Shown: positions 1-17,163 of the stretch, piece after piece
Numbering within the stretch: position 1 is the first letter of the stretch
How the letters are laid out: each line of letters begins with the position of its first letter
Notes under the pieces: generated by a model
Seen by the model: only the letters and a program-made list of their open reading frames with translations
What the model was told of the DNA's origin: nothing
Database searches by the model: none
DNA from: Heligmosomoides polygyrus polygyrus
Lineage: Eukaryota > Nematoda > Chromadorea > Rhabditida > Heligmosomidae
Length of the DNA: 64,000 nt
Direction: 5' to 3'
Assembly (NCBI GenBank): GCA_947396885.1
Contig: OX377205.1
Coordinates: 69,350,969 to 69,414,968 of the forward strand
Program-made: the position numbers and the translations under genes

Positions 1-426
1 AGCGATGGGGAAGGCTCTGACAGCGTGGGCCCTTCCCGCAACGGGACCGTCTGGGCAGCCGGGGGAGCAGGGCGAGGCGCCGCGTTCTTGAGGCGACTCC
101 GGACGGCTGGCGCAGCTGCCGCCGTCTGTACTAGGCACTACCTGCGGCCGCCATTGCGTCGCCCGCTGCCCGTCCTCCCATTCCGAGCCGCGTCGGGCGG
201 ACCGGAGCCTTCCTCCCGTCGCCCCGATTCAGCGAAGCGCCACCGTTCCCCTTTTCATCGGCTCATGGCCGGCGAGGTGCGACGCCGAGGGAGGCACTGC
301 TCGTGTTCCCCATCGATCTGCTGTCCACCCTTCCTCGGTCCCCCTCTGGAGCCTTTCCGCTGCAGTTCGAAGTTGCCCCGTTCGACTGCGACTTCTTCAA
401 GGTTGCTTAGCGCCTTGAAGCACTAG
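1..426 (+). CDS. Possible 3' end of a GC-rich gene entering from the left (uncertain)
   Basis: The first reading frame is open from base 1 to a TAG at 424-426. The stretch is much richer in G+C than the following DNA. The translation is rich in Arg, Pro, Ser and Ala and shows no motif I recognise. The other two forward frames are also largely open, which is expected of GC-rich DNA and weakens the coding case. It could be the last exon of a gene that starts outside the window, or a GC-rich non-coding element. No splice acceptor decides between these. Confidence 0.22.
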   Translation, partial: SDGEGSDSVGPSRNGTVWAAGGAGRGAAFLRRLRTAGAAAAVCTRHYLRPPLRRPLPVLPFRAASGGPEPSSRRPDSAKRHRSPFHRLMAGEVRRRGRHCSCSPSICCPPFLGPPLEPFRCSSKLPRSTATSSRLLSALKH

Positions 427-580
427 GAGACGCTAGGACGGTTGAACATTGAATGCACGTGGGCGCCCTCGAGGATACCCGGTCGCAACAGCCTAGCTGG
501 GGTCTCCCTGGTTCCACCTCCAGCCTTATAATGCTTTTCTTTGAATGAATTCGGCATGCATAATTCAATGTCCCCCGTTA

Positions 581-724
581 GCATCACTGACTTGTCCATC
601 TACGCTGGCCGCAATTCACCGTATAGGCCAAATATGCATTTAAATTGCCTCCACAACATCCCATCGTTGGAGCGCTGCATCCCAGGAGGGGTTTATTAAC
701 GCCTTCATTTATCCTTTATCTTTC
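581..724 (+). mobile_element. SINE-A, 5'-truncated copy
   Basis: This segment matches the 3' half of the tRNA-derived SINE family seen complete at 23327-23625. It shares the run 'ggccaaat', a CCTCCACRACATCCC-like block, the 'gcatcccag' block and the tail of repeated TCCTTTA/CTTTATC units ending near 724. The tRNA-related head with the polymerase III boxes is missing. No target-site duplication was found. Confidence 0.7.
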
Positions 725-2409
725 ACCCTGTACGATGTGTACTTGCTGTTCAAAGGGAACACTGTAAGTTTCTTATGCTCTTCTGCCAGCTAGGTTTTTC
801 TTAGATGGACTTTTCAGTATAGGCCCGACGTGTGGACCCTGTTCAGAGGCTTTAAAATGGCTCGAGGCATCACATGTCCCTTCAAACTGATGAAGCTCTC
901 AACCCACGGTCTTGCTAACCTCTTTGTCTTTTATCTGGGATGCTGATCACGAATATGATATCCGTTTTTGAAATTTCGGCCGACTACGGTACATAATTTA
1001 GCACGCGTGCACGCGATCCTATAGTAAACCTTGAGCGTCCATTGCTCCATAGCTTCAAAGCCTTTGCAGAAATGGATTCCATTTTCTACTATTTGAAGAG
1101 TGGAGACTCCCCTAGTGGTTTCATTTTCGCCGTTCAGGTATGCAGACAGCTCCCTAGTGAGAAAAAATCCGTTTAAATTTAATGATTTTTTTGAATTTAA
1201 CTCGTCAAACAGGATCTTAACGAAAAATGCCCGCTAAATAGTGGATGGCTGAATCGTGCGTGTACCTTGCTGCTATCCTAGTTGGAGGAGCCGCGTGTTC
1301 GGAGGTGAACGTGTTCACTATAGCCATATAGCGACCGCATTCATTCCATAGAAATGAACCGCATTAGCGAAATCCACATAAATTTTGTAGAAATGATTGA
1401 AGGATTTGTCCTAGCGGGGGGGGGGGGAGACTCCATTCTGTTTGTTTGATAAGTGTCAAAGTTGAAAAAGAAGTACTTTATAAAGACAACGCATTCAACT
1501 AGCTTTCAAGAGGAGCTTTCTTTGCAGCCAAGAGAGTAGACAATCTGTTTCTGCTTCGTTTCTCTGCGGTGCCCCCTCCGACCAGGATGGATTCATGATT
1601 GCGAATTAATAGGAATAGGGGCTTGATTAAAAAGATCAATGTTTCGTTTTGCATATTACGATTCCCATGTCGTATTCAAAAAAAGATTGATTTCAGACCT
1701 CAGCCTAAATTTCGGTTTCATTTGATTGACTTTCGTTCGTTAATCTTCTAAAGACCCGTCTCTTTTTATTCATACCCAGTACGCATTGGCCCTACATAGC
1801 CGGATTGCTTGGATGAAGAACGCTATCTGGGGTGTCAACTAGGAATTCGGAATTTGCTGCCACCTGGGCGGCCAGATTGGTGTGGCTTGCCTATTTTGAT
1901 GTATTATTGCTTGCTCTGTGTTCTTCCTCTTCATGACAACGTTCAGATGCTGTCCCTTCCAACTAGGATTACACCTGCATTCGTTTTCGATGCGCCATCA
2001 CTCCGCGAAGCAGCACTTGCACTCTCACCACTTGCAGAAGCACACCTAGCTAGGCCTGCTGCGAATAAGTCGAAGCTGTCAGTTACGGAGTGCACTGGGT
2101 TCTTCTCTTCATACTTGCACCATCCCCCATCCGCACAGCCCTTTGCCTTCTCGAAGTTCTCTTCTCCAATGCTCAGCCAGTCCGCGTTGCCGCGCCGAGG
2201 TCTCGCGGCCGATTCGAATTCGGCGCTCCGCAGCCAACGCGCTTTAGATCTGCAAGCACGCCGCATACTGTATTATCTCGCGTTCGATGTCCCAAATTTC
2301 GCGGGCGCGGCTACTCACTTTCTGCTCGCCGCGGTTGCGTGCGGTCGGTTGTCGGCGTTCGTACTTCCTGTCGCTTAGTCAGTCGTTCTAGAACTCTCCA
2401 ATCACAACA
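725..2409. other. Intergenic region upstream of beta-tubulin; no gene supported
   Basis: No convincing gene is visible. A poly-G run lies near 1419-1428. A copy of a recurring module with core GCTGATCACGAAT lies near 940-975; the same module occurs inside foldback elements at 34.5, 37.0, 41.8 and 42.0 kb. Overlapping open frames at about 1.8-2.5 kb on both strands sit in GC-rich DNA immediately before the tubulin start. They are better read as promoter and 5' leader than as genes. Confidence 0.6.

Positions 2410-2412
<3 letters not shown>
2380..2412 (+). promoter_or_regulatory. Tubulin translation start context and possible trans-splice acceptor
   Basis: The start ATG at 2410 is preceded by CACAACA, an A-rich favourable context. 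A TTCTAG ending at 2391 could be a spliced-leader acceptor about 18 bases upstream, as is common in nematode genes. No TATA box is obvious. The acceptor call is inference from position and sequence only. Confidence 0.25.
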
Positions 2413-8469
<6,057 letters not shown>

Positions 8470-9219
8470 AAATCCACTGTGTTGCGCTGTTTTTATGTGT
8501 CAATGCGAAATACACATTGGTTGCGTTGTCTTCGAGAAGCACGGTCATGAACAACAACATTGGCTCGTTCATACGAAGCACAAAGAAACATTTGTGGTTC
8601 GTAGAGAGCGTCAGTTGCGTTTATTCATTTAGTTAATGCGTACATAGTCGCCCTTCGATCCACAGCAGCTGTTTAAAGGCAGACGGAAGTACGGGTCCAC
8701 TGCTTTCCAGTCTGAAAAGGAAACATTAAATTAGAGTACATTGAGCGGATTAGAAGTTTCTACCCTTCAGTTTCTAGATTAAATCAGTGATGACCCGTGC
8801 GGAGGCGGTTTCGATCGTGCTAGGATCTACTGGGTCTCGTTTGGTGTACCATGTGTACTACTATTTATGTACAATCCTAATTGGAAGGGCCAACCGCAGT
8901 TGGAGCCAATGTTTCCGTCTCGCGTTTCTCAGTACCCTCTCCCCTACCTTTAAACAGTCGCCCTTGCGCAGCGAAAGACCCACTGGGGTCCCTAGGGTAG
9001 GTTGAAGGTTAATGAAGGGGCAGACCACAAATTAGACAAGGGTGTCGCCTATCATGAATGGTTCAGCCGAGCTAGGATTGCACGTCGATGCCATTTCACT
9101 GTGATTGTCACGCTTCAACGCTTATCTGTCAGGACACATTCCCATTCTTCTTTGTTGCATCACCTTTCCTCCTGTTGATTGTCGAATCTCTAGCGCGGGC
9201 TTTAACGACGTTTTCATTC
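8470..9219. other. 3' flank of beta-tubulin; no further gene
   Basis: This holds the tubulin 3' UTR and intergenic DNA. I see no canonical AATAAA close to the stop; ATTAAA-like strings occur near 8725 and 8780. No open frame here looks coding. Confidence 0.5.
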
Positions 9220-9600
9220 ATCCGTGTCGCGTGCCAAAGGGCTCCATCGATCTTCTCACTCGAGGGACACGAAAAGCGTTATATCGCTCGCTCAGGGCTT
9301 CCACGGGGAAGTCGAACCAACGCGTAGTTTAGCGTTCTGTTCTTTTGTCAACCCTCGGAGTGGAGTCATTGGTAGCTGTCATTCAGCGACGCAACACGTG
9401 ACCGGAGCACCTGTTTTCGACGATTTGGCCTATGCGGCAGCGCCTTTGCTCCTAGAAGGTCGACGAAGCTCAGAACAGAACTCTGGCGGTGTTGTCCTAG
9501 CAGTCTTCCTTACTCGACATTTTTTCTACTCCCCTCGATTTCCGAGGAAGAATTGTAATGGCAGCGTATTAAGCGTAATTCTAACCGCCGGTGCTGAATG
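9220..9600 (-). mobile_element. RTE LINE, 3' fragment of pol (decayed)
   Basis: Read on the minus strand in shifting frames, this resembles the C-terminal tail of RTE-type polyproteins as seen at 49.4-49.8 kb: a SELRR-like segment, a RWAGHV-like stretch and a W-x-DF...AL-x-ERY-x-AFRVPR segment. The antisense translation gives long but spurious forward frames. It is broken by frameshifts and stops. Endonuclease and reverse transcriptase cores are absent. Confidence 0.55.
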
Positions 9601-9652
9601 TTGGTAAAGGCTTTAATCAAGCAGTTTATCAGTAGTAGTTTATTAGTAATTT

Positions 9653-9880
9653 ATGAGGCCTCCCAAGAGCCTTCCGCCGATTCGCCGTTCTGCATCCTGT
9701 GCTTCCGCCGTGAAAGTCTTGAGCCGTGCCTCCCGCCGTTGTGAAAGTGGTAAAGTGCATGTTCACCAGCATCAGCTCTTTTCAATAGCAATTTTTAGCA
9801 TCCACATCAATTCACAAAATTACGATCTCGTTCTGGCAACGGAGTCTTGGCTTAGCTCAAAGAATGGTGTAGCACCTCTC
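9653..9880 (+). mobile_element. CR1-like LINE endonuclease fragment
   Basis: The frame from 9653 contains INSQNYDLVLATESWLSSK, which matches the early part of an APE-type endonuclease of CR1-clade LINEs, where the metal-binding Glu follows in a T/S-E-[ST]-W motif. Only about 40 residues are recognisable and the rest of the domain is missing. Confidence 0.5.
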
Positions 9881-10326
9881 GTAGGGTTGCTAGTTGGTGC
9901 TATTCCTTTGTACTTTTAGTCCTGCGTAGGAACAACATTCATTTGAAGGAGGTTTCAAGGAATCGGTGATGGAGGTCTAGGGAGAAAGTGCCCACGATCA
10001 AAGGAGAAGATGCTCGCAATCATGAGAGAAAATGCCCGGGCCAGTGAGGAGAACTCATGGTAAATCAGAACATGCCACCATGTAATAGCTAACAAAAGTG
10101 CCACTATAAGACAAAAACAAAAACAATTAAGAAAACTAAGAAAACTAGGGATGGAAAAAATGAAGGTTTACCTTCTTTTCTATACCTGTGCTTGAATATT
10201 TATTTCTTTCAATTCTGATACATTTTTGTAACTCTCCTGGATCAAAAAAAGCCGATGCTAGGTTGAAAGATGGTCAAACATCAATGACCAAACAGAATTG
10301 AAGAAGAAAAGTTTCCTCCAATACTA

Positions 10327-11557
10327 TTAGGGTGTCCAGAATGTATCTGCAGAAAACTTCGCAATGTTTCAGTTTTTTCTAGAATGTTCTGAAGATTTCA
10401 ACATAAGTGCTACATAAATACGCTATCCTGTTGTATCCGCATAACATATCCAGCTCAGTCTTCCTTGCCTATTTCACTGTACGATGGCCGAACTGTCTAC
10501 TCTCATATTAGACACGTACTCCTTTACGAGTTTGAATCTGGGCACTCCGCTGCAGAAGTCTCTCGGAACCTGTGTCGTGTATTCGGCTCTGAAGCTCCTT
10601 TTGTACGGTCCGTGTATACCTGGTTCAAACGCTTCAGAAGCGGGAACAGGAGTCTCGAAGATGAGCCTCGCTCTGGTCGACCAACAACGATATCTTTGGG
10701 TGAACTGAGGAAAGTGGCGGAGCAGCATCCATATGAAGGTGTGTGTTTTGCTGCTGCTCTTGGTTGCTCCGGATCCACCGTGGACAATGGACTGCGATCT
10801 CTTGGAACGGTTAAAAGGCTCGGTCAGTGGCTCCCACACGAACTGACCGACGACAACCGGCGAAGACGTCTGGACATATGCACTCAGCTGCTCTCTCGAA
10901 GTCGCACCTTCAACTGACTGGACGCCATCGTCAAAGGAGACGAAAAATGGGTCCTTTACGTCAACCACGCTCGTAAACGTGCGTAGTGCCAACGCGATGA
11001 AGTGCCGAAATCTTTCGTAAAAGGTGAAATTCATGCGAGGAAAGTCATGCTGAGCGTCTGGTGGGGAGTTAATGGGATCTACCATTTCGAGCTGCTGCCT
11101 GACAGCACGACTGTCACTGCCGAAGTCTACCCTACCCAACTGCAGGGACTGACCGACAGGATGCGCAAGGAACAGTGCAGGCTCGACAAAGTTCGCTTGA
11201 TGCACGATAACAGACACATCGCGAAGACGGCTTCTCAAGGAATTCTGAAACTCGAATGAGAAGTTCTGCCGCATCCATCGTACAGCACAGGTCTGGCCCC
11301 AAGTGACTACCACGTTTTTTGATCACTTCATCATTGTCTGGAATGGAAGCGTTATGAAGATCGTGACCACCTCGAAAATGACTTTTTTCGCCTCCAAGTC
11401 GCCGGATTTCTACGCCAGAGGAGTTCGAATTCTTGTGGAGCGTTGGCGGAGAGTTGATGGAAATTATTTGGCTGTATAATAAAATGTTGATAAAAAATTG
11501 TGTTATTTTGAAAAAATTGCCGTATTTCTGCAGATATGTACTTTCTGAACACCCTAA
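10327..11557 (+). mobile_element. Full-length mariner (bandit-like), inactive
   Basis: The element has terminal inverted repeats (left begins TTAGGGTGTCCAGAA; right, reversed, begins TTAGGGTGTTCAGAA) and both ends continue into a shared TCTGCAGAAA block. It is flanked by the mariner TA duplication at 10325-10326 and 11558-11559. Its length of 1231 bp fits the family. It encloses one transposase frame on the plus strand (next entry). An AATAAA lies just after the transposase stop near 11478. The likeness to the hookworm element bandit is from memory of the family and was not checked by alignment. Confidence 0.88.
10465..11479 (+). pseudogene. Mariner transposase, broken by stops and frameshifts
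   Basis: The N-terminal helix-turn-helix region reads HIRHVLLYEFESGHSAAEVS and continues through SLEDEPRSGRP and WLPHEL. The catalytic Asp residues are in KGDEKW (about 10938), LMHDN (about 11200) and APSDYHVF (about 11300). The frame is interrupted at 10915 (TGA), 10984 (TAG) and near 11257 (TGA), at positions where relatives usually have Trp. A frameshift near 11395 precedes a C-terminus ending with TAA at 11477-11479. The original start was probably ATG 10484 followed by a one-base shift. All three catalytic Asp are still encoded, so decay looks fairly recent. Confidence 0.85.
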
Positions 11558-12479
11558 TATTGTGTGTGTTTGTATTATGTTAGTGAATTCGGCACATAGC
11601 TTTTTTCAAAGACAGACATTTTTCTAGTTGTGATCTTCAGTCATAGATTACGAATAACGCTATGAAGGAACACTGAAGATTACTTGAGGATATCAGATAT
11701 TATTAGCTATTAGCTCTTAAATGAAAGGAACATGTTGTGTGTAAATCCAGATAGACATGAAGATTATTCTGAAGATCTATAGTTTTCATGTACGAGCAGT
11801 AAATCTTACGATTAGTAGTGTGTCCTTCAGTCACAGTTGAACTAGGCTTTCAATTGGTTGAAAAACGCAGTTTCACCTTTTTGTTTTATGTAATGCTGGC
11901 TTCGCTTTCGCTATCTGTAGGCGAAGCAGAACATGCACATTATACACTGTAGGACAGTTGCCCTTGACAACGGGCGTATTGGTCGACCCGCCGTAACAAG
12001 CCAGCCTGCACTTGACTGTGCTATCTTGTAAGGACGAACTAGGGTTTGAAAGGAAAGGCAAAGAGAGAAGTCGCTGTGGATAGGATTTTCATACATATGG
12101 TTTATGAAAAGGCCAGAACTTCAATTTTCTCACGATGTCATGCAGGGCTAGAGTGCGTGGCGCATTTCAAAAGGCATAGCAATATCATCGGTGCCAAGCG
12201 GGCTCGTGCCCGCTGTATACCGACAAGGTGTCTTAAAACGGGTAAGTTAGATCAGCCACACCCCGGAGCTCCTTCCCTTGCCTAGTTCTGTGCTGTCCTC
12301 CGCTGACGCGGAGGAGAACATAGAATGCATGTTTATTTGAGTGTTCCACGACCATGGTCTCATAATGGAGCGGGCACCAGCCAGCTTAGTACCATTCATC
12401 TTTTACTCTCCTGACAGTTTGCAGAATTGGAATACTAATCGGTTTGTTTAGTATAGGCACGTCTTATTTCACAGATAAA
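11558..12479. other. Intergenic; no gene supported
   Basis: AT-rich DNA. Near 12235-12325 lies a copy of a repeated block (GGAGCTCCTTCCC-like followed by a CCTCCGCTGACGCGGAGGAG hairpin) that is also found inside the foldback element at 29.9-31.0 kb. Nothing else is recognisable. Confidence 0.45.
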
Positions 12480-12665
12480 TACGGTTATTCGTTATTCGTT
12501 CATCAAACAAGTTATTCGACTATTCGAATATTCAAATAAATAAAAAATCGGACTTGTTCGATTTTCGATCATTTGGAAATTTTCGACATCGAATAAATTC
12601 GCTCGATTATTCGATCGGAAATTTTAGACATCGAATATTTTCGATCATTCATTCGGTCGATAAAA
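12480..12665. repeat. Degenerate TTCGA/ATCGA-rich repeat
   Basis: AT-rich patch with many close copies of ATTCGA, TTCGAT and CATCGAAT. Two longer related units containing GGAAATTTT, CATCGAAT and TTCGATCATT follow each other. It has no coding potential. It may be a decayed tandem repeat or palindromic element. Confidence 0.5.
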
Positions 12666-13234
12666 CTTCGCAAAAACACAGCTATACTACAAATAAACCT
12701 TGAAGAGAAAAACGAGAATGGTGCTTCCGGCGATGTGCGCACGTGCTGCCGATACATGCAAATATCTGACTCAATAATACATATATGGAGCCCCTTTCAA
12801 TGCAAAGGTTTAAGGATTTTTGAGCATTTTCTCAATGTGCGGAGTAAACATGCATTTTAGATAAGAAGTGCCTACTTTGCTTACTTCATAACGGACCCTT
12901 TTCTTGGTCACTACTGTCAACCTAGGAGGTCCGCTAAAGCTGCAATGGAACACAGGATAGTTAATAGGTTTCCAATTGCGCGATACGCCTACGCCTGCAC
13001 CTGCCTCTTCTCGAAGTGACATCCTGCTCTACAGATGGAGAAGATTTCGGAGATCAACATACAACATGCAAGCAGAAGATTGTGAGAAAATGTGCTGCAA
13101 TGTGAAAATGCATTGCAGCGATTTCAGAATTATTTTGGCAAGATCAAAATTATCCTGAATTCATTGAGTTTTGATGGCGTGTTTCTAAGCGATGGACAAT
13201 TTAAGCAAATACCGAGTATCTTAAGGAGAGAAAA

Positions 13235-13350
13235 GTGTAAGTGTTGGCTGAAGCTGTAGAGATGGGTATGGGCGTCCGCAATGCCTGCCGGAAATTCCCC
13301 AACCTCAAGACCAAGTCGATCGTTCACCGACATCCTGATCGAATGAAAGT
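13235..13350 (+). mobile_element. Possible RTE LINE linker-region fragment
   Basis: One forward frame reads LAEAVEMGMGVRNACRKF followed by a Lys/Thr-rich segment. This resembles the region between endonuclease and reverse transcriptase of RTE polyproteins, where a LAEAA-G-x-S-x-R-x-A-R-x-x-F pattern is common. It is short and decayed; chance similarity cannot be excluded. Confidence 0.3.
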
Positions 13351-13935
13351 GACCAGCTGGGTCATACCATACGAGCTGCAAAGGTTCAAAACCCTTTGTG
13401 ATATACCATAAGTTTCCCATTTCTCCAACCAATATTTATTGATTTATCTATTCTGAACGTGAACAATCACGCAAGGTTAAAGCAACAAGAAAACAATCAA
13501 AAGAGAAGATGTTTTAAAAAACAGGACAGCACTAATAGTGGTAACTGGATACTGCGTGGATAAACACTTATGATTTGTTCAATCACTAAGAAGCTTCTTG
13601 GAGATAACGATCAATAAGCTTTTTGTATTGCCTCAGAGAATTGGTCATCTATTTTGTTTGGAAACTTTAGGAACTCAGAACCAGCCCGATTTGAGAAAAA
13701 TGCCGATCTTAGATTTGTTCTAGGTATTGGTATTTGTATCTAACTTTGGCCACCTCTAGTGCTAGAATGTGATAAGGAGTGAATATAACGGGAGCAAAGG
13801 CCCAACGTGCCATTTATTCGCTTATAAATTGTATACAGAAAAATTGTAATTATATATTGAGCGTATTTTTGGCCAGGCTTATATACCGCAGAGGCGCCGT
13901 TATATGCTGCCTGGCGAAAAAGACGCTATGTTTGA

Positions 13936-14310
13936 TTGCTCTTGAAACCCATGTCTTCCTCAATTCTGCCATACTCTGTCTCGATGTCTTCGATTCTATA
14001 CACTTCTGGTTGCGTCAGAGTAGTGTTGGTATATCGCCCGCCTAATCCAAGCACATGTGAGGATGATGCCCTTATAGATTCACTAGTGGAACTTCGCCTC
14101 CCAAGCAATCATTTGATAGTTCATGGTGATTTTAAGCGTGACATTGATTGGCCTCATTGCTTCAGACTTCAGAGTCGGAACGTGGCAATATTCAAGGAAT
14201 GATGTCGAAGTGGACTTGTTAAGAACGGGTAGATCCGCCTGGGCATTTAGCTTGCAGCGCATAAGAGAGAATAGTGCCTTTTCCTTCTACGCCCTGGAGG
14301 CATGTATTTC
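13936..14310 (+). mobile_element. CR1-like LINE endonuclease fragment
   Basis: The open frame contains VVLVYRPPNPS and HLIVHGDFKRDIDWP. These are the conserved Y-R-P-P and G-D-[FY]-N-x-D-I-x-W motifs of the APE endonuclease of CR1 LINEs; the usual Asn of GDFN is Lys here. The frame ends at 14202. The fragment runs directly into the truncated end of the minus-strand RTE at about 14316, so the two were joined by insertion or rearrangement. Confidence 0.6.
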
Positions 14311-14315
14311 CTTGT

Positions 14316-16430
14316 AGATCAACAGCTGGATGGTAGTCGATGTGTTCGAGAAGCATTTGTCGAGAAGTCGGATGTAGGGCGATGGTATACCAGCGTGCAC
14401 AACTGCGTTCAAAACGGCGTTGATTTCCACAGAGTCGAACGCTTTCCGGTAATCCACGAAGACAAGGACAAGTGGGAGGTGGTATTCGCGGCTCCTCTCG
14501 ATGAGCTGTGAGACAGTCTGAATATGGTCCATGCAGGAGAAATCCTTGCGAAACCCTGCTTGCTCCACTGGCTGATATTCATCCAAGCAACGCTCCATGC
14601 GGTTAAGCAGTACCTTGGTGAAAATCTTGTACACAACCGAGAGAAGATGATGGATCGATAGTTGTTGATATTCTCCTGCTGACCTTTTTTGAAGATTAAA
14701 ACTGTTTTCGACTCCTTCCATGAGTCCGGAATCCTACCAAGTCGAAGGTAGTGGTTGAAGTGCTTGGCAAGAAGTGAGCAGAGGGCACTGCCACCCGCAC
14801 GAAGGAGATCAGCAGAAATGCCGTCCGGTCCGGGAGCAGTGCCCGGCTTCATCCTTCTGATGGCATGAGCAACTTCTGATTCCAGAATGGGAGGTACTTC
14901 CTCAGCTGGTGGCATCAAGCATTTCGGGACAGTGATGGAAGAACGGAACAGATCTGTGTAGAATTCTTAAACGATTGCCTCCACCGCTCTTCTAGACGTT
15001 TGCGTTGTTCCATCCTTATCCACAAAGGCTGACATTATTGCCTTCTGATCGCAGAGATCTCGTTTGCAGCGCTTTATGTTTGACCCTTTCCCAGCGGCTT
15101 CTAACAGCTTCAATAATGCTTCTGTAGGCTTGAATGGACTCCTTCACTGCAATTCAATAGGCCTTCGAGATGGAACTTTTTCCAATGGGAAGCATTAGGA
15201 TCCAGTTTAACAGCTCTTCTTTGCTCCAAGAGTTTAATCGCAGGTGCGTTGAGTATTGAAGCAGACGGTGATGTGGCTCCGCAAGAGCTGCTAGCACATT
15301 TCAACAGACCTTTGGAGAGAAGGTCGTAGTCTTCCAATGGATCTTCAAGAAGATTCCAATCATACGACTTTATTGCATATTCCAACTCCTCAGAGTTGAA
15401 TGTGGGGATCCTCACCGGCGCCGGTTTATGAGTGCCACGCTTGAACATCCTCTTTTTGAGAGTCAGCTTCGCACGGACAAGACGGTGATCCGAGCCGGTG
15501 TCAAATGAAGGCAGCACGGAGACGTCGAACAGATTCCAGCGTCTGTTTGTAAGAACGTGGTCGATCTCCGAACGTGTTTCTCCATTTGGGCTTTCCCAGG
15601 TGCATCGTCGGTTTGAAGGCTTCTTAAACATAGAATTTCCATGGTAGAGACGGCACGCGGATAGGAAGTCTATCAGGCGCTCTCCGTTTTCGTTCTTTGA
15701 GGAAGTTCCATGTGGTCCTAGCCTCCATCCATCGTGATCATTCGTACCGACGATAACGTTAAAGTCACCAACGACAACTTTGTAGTAGCTCTTTTCGTCG
15801 TTTACAGTCCTTTCGAACAGCTTGTAGAATTCCTCCTTTTCTTCATCTGTGGCCGCAGATGTTGGTGCATATCCATTTATGATGGAGACGGTTCCTTGAT
15901 CTTTGGTTTTCAGACGAAGAACAGCTACTCGCGGACTGATGATCTTTTAAGAGTCTACTAGGTGGTGCACCGTCAAATTGACGAGAAATCCAACTCCGCC
16001 AATATTCTTTCTGTCCACCTTTGCTCCGATGATGAGAAGCTCGTTGTGGTCGGTCCTTCTTATGGTTTCCGTTCTGCCTTTCGTTTCCTGCAGGGCGATA
16101 ACGTCGTATTTGATGTTGCGGCTTCTGTAAAGCAGTGTCCGAAGATCCTACTCAGATGCGATCGAACGACAGTTATAAGTGCAGACGAATAGGCAGTTTC
16201 CGTGTCGTGGTGGGAGGGAGTTTCCGATGCTTTGTCGTGTATGGACAGCTCTTATGTATCCCTGGCCAGGAACATGTGAGTAACCAGACCACCGCCATGG
16301 CTCAAACAACTAAACCCGCGCCCCAGTCCTCCGCGTGCCGGAGGTGGACTTCTACGACGTCGGTTGCATCCACCTCCGGCGAGGGGCCATCTAATCTCGG
16401 AGTTAAACTATCAGGGCGTCATTGGAATCG
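14316..16430 (-). mobile_element. RTE-1-like LINE, copy A, 3'-truncated, inactive
   Basis: Minus-strand non-LTR retrotransposon. From its 5' side (16430 downward) it shows the start of an APE endonuclease, the endonuclease end with SEIDHVLTN and TGSDHRLVRAKL (around 15450-15570), the linker, then reverse transcriptase with GTAPGPDGISADLLRAGGS (about 14780-14840), QAGFRKDFSCMDHI and LVFVDYRKAFDSV (about 14410-14470). It is broken into several frames by stops and shifts. Similarity to copy B (17164 onward) stops near 14316, before the ADD catalytic box. Loss of the 3' rather than the 5' end is unusual for LINEs and points to a later deletion or rearrangement. Confidence 0.9.
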
Positions 16431-16630
16431 NNNNNNNNNNNNNNNNNNNNNNNNNNNNNNNNNNNNNNNNNNNNNNNNNNNNNNNNNNNNNNNNNNNNNN
16501 NNNNNNNNNNNNNNNNNNNNNNNNNNNNNNNNNNNNNNNNNNNNNNNNNNNNNNNNNNNNNNNNNNNNNNNNNNNNNNNNNNNNNNNNNNNNNNNNNNNN
16601 NNNNNNNNNNNNNNNNNNNNNNNNNNNNNN
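16431..16630. other. Assembly gap of exactly 200 N
   Basis: Unknown bases. The left edge ends in the RTE 5' region (GTCATTGGAATCG). The same string recurs at 17151-17163, where the plus-strand copy begins, so the gap sits at the symmetry point of an inverted repeat. The gap length may be a placeholder. Confidence 0.99.
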
Positions 16631-17163
16631 TGATCTTTGGTTTCCAGACGAAGAACAGCTACTCGCGGACTGATGATCTTATAAGAGTCTACTAAGTGGT
16701 GCACTGTCGAATTGACGAGAAATCCAACTCCGCCAATATTCTTTCTGTCCACCTTTACTCCGATAATGAGAAGCTCGTTGTGGTCGGTCCTTCTTATGGT
16801 TTCCGTTCTGCCTTTCGTTTCCTGCAGGGCGATAACGTCGTATCTGATGTTGCGGCTTCTGTAAAGCAGTGTCCGAAGATCCTACTCAGATGCGATCGAA
16901 CGACAGTTATAAGTGCAGACGAATAGGCAGTTTCCGTGTCGTGGTGGGAGGGAGTTTCCGATGCTTTGTCGTGTATGGACAGCTCTTATGTATCCCTGGC
17001 CAGGAACATGTGAGTAACCAGACCACCGCCATGGCTCAAACAACTAAACCCGCGCCCCAGTCCTCCGCGTGCCGGAGGTGGACTTCTACGACGTCGGTTG
17101 CATCCACCTCCGGCGAGGGGCCATCTAATCTCGGAGTTAAACTATCAGGGCGTCATTGGAATC
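16631..17163 (-). mobile_element. Second copy of the RTE-1-like 5' region (duplicate of 15899-16430)
   Basis: This repeats 15899-16430 almost base for base at an offset of about 733 bp, in the same orientation. Only scattered substitutions are seen (for example AAGTGGTGCACTGTC against AGGTGGTGCACCGTC). It encodes the same broken endonuclease start on the minus strand. It could be a real tandem duplication, but its position beside a gap makes a collapsed or duplicated haplotype more likely. Confidence 0.8.

Noticed and set aside
15734..16926. Forward frames of 75-186 codons over the RTE endonuclease region and the N gap
   Set aside because: They are antisense shadows of the minus-strand RTE copies, and some read through N.
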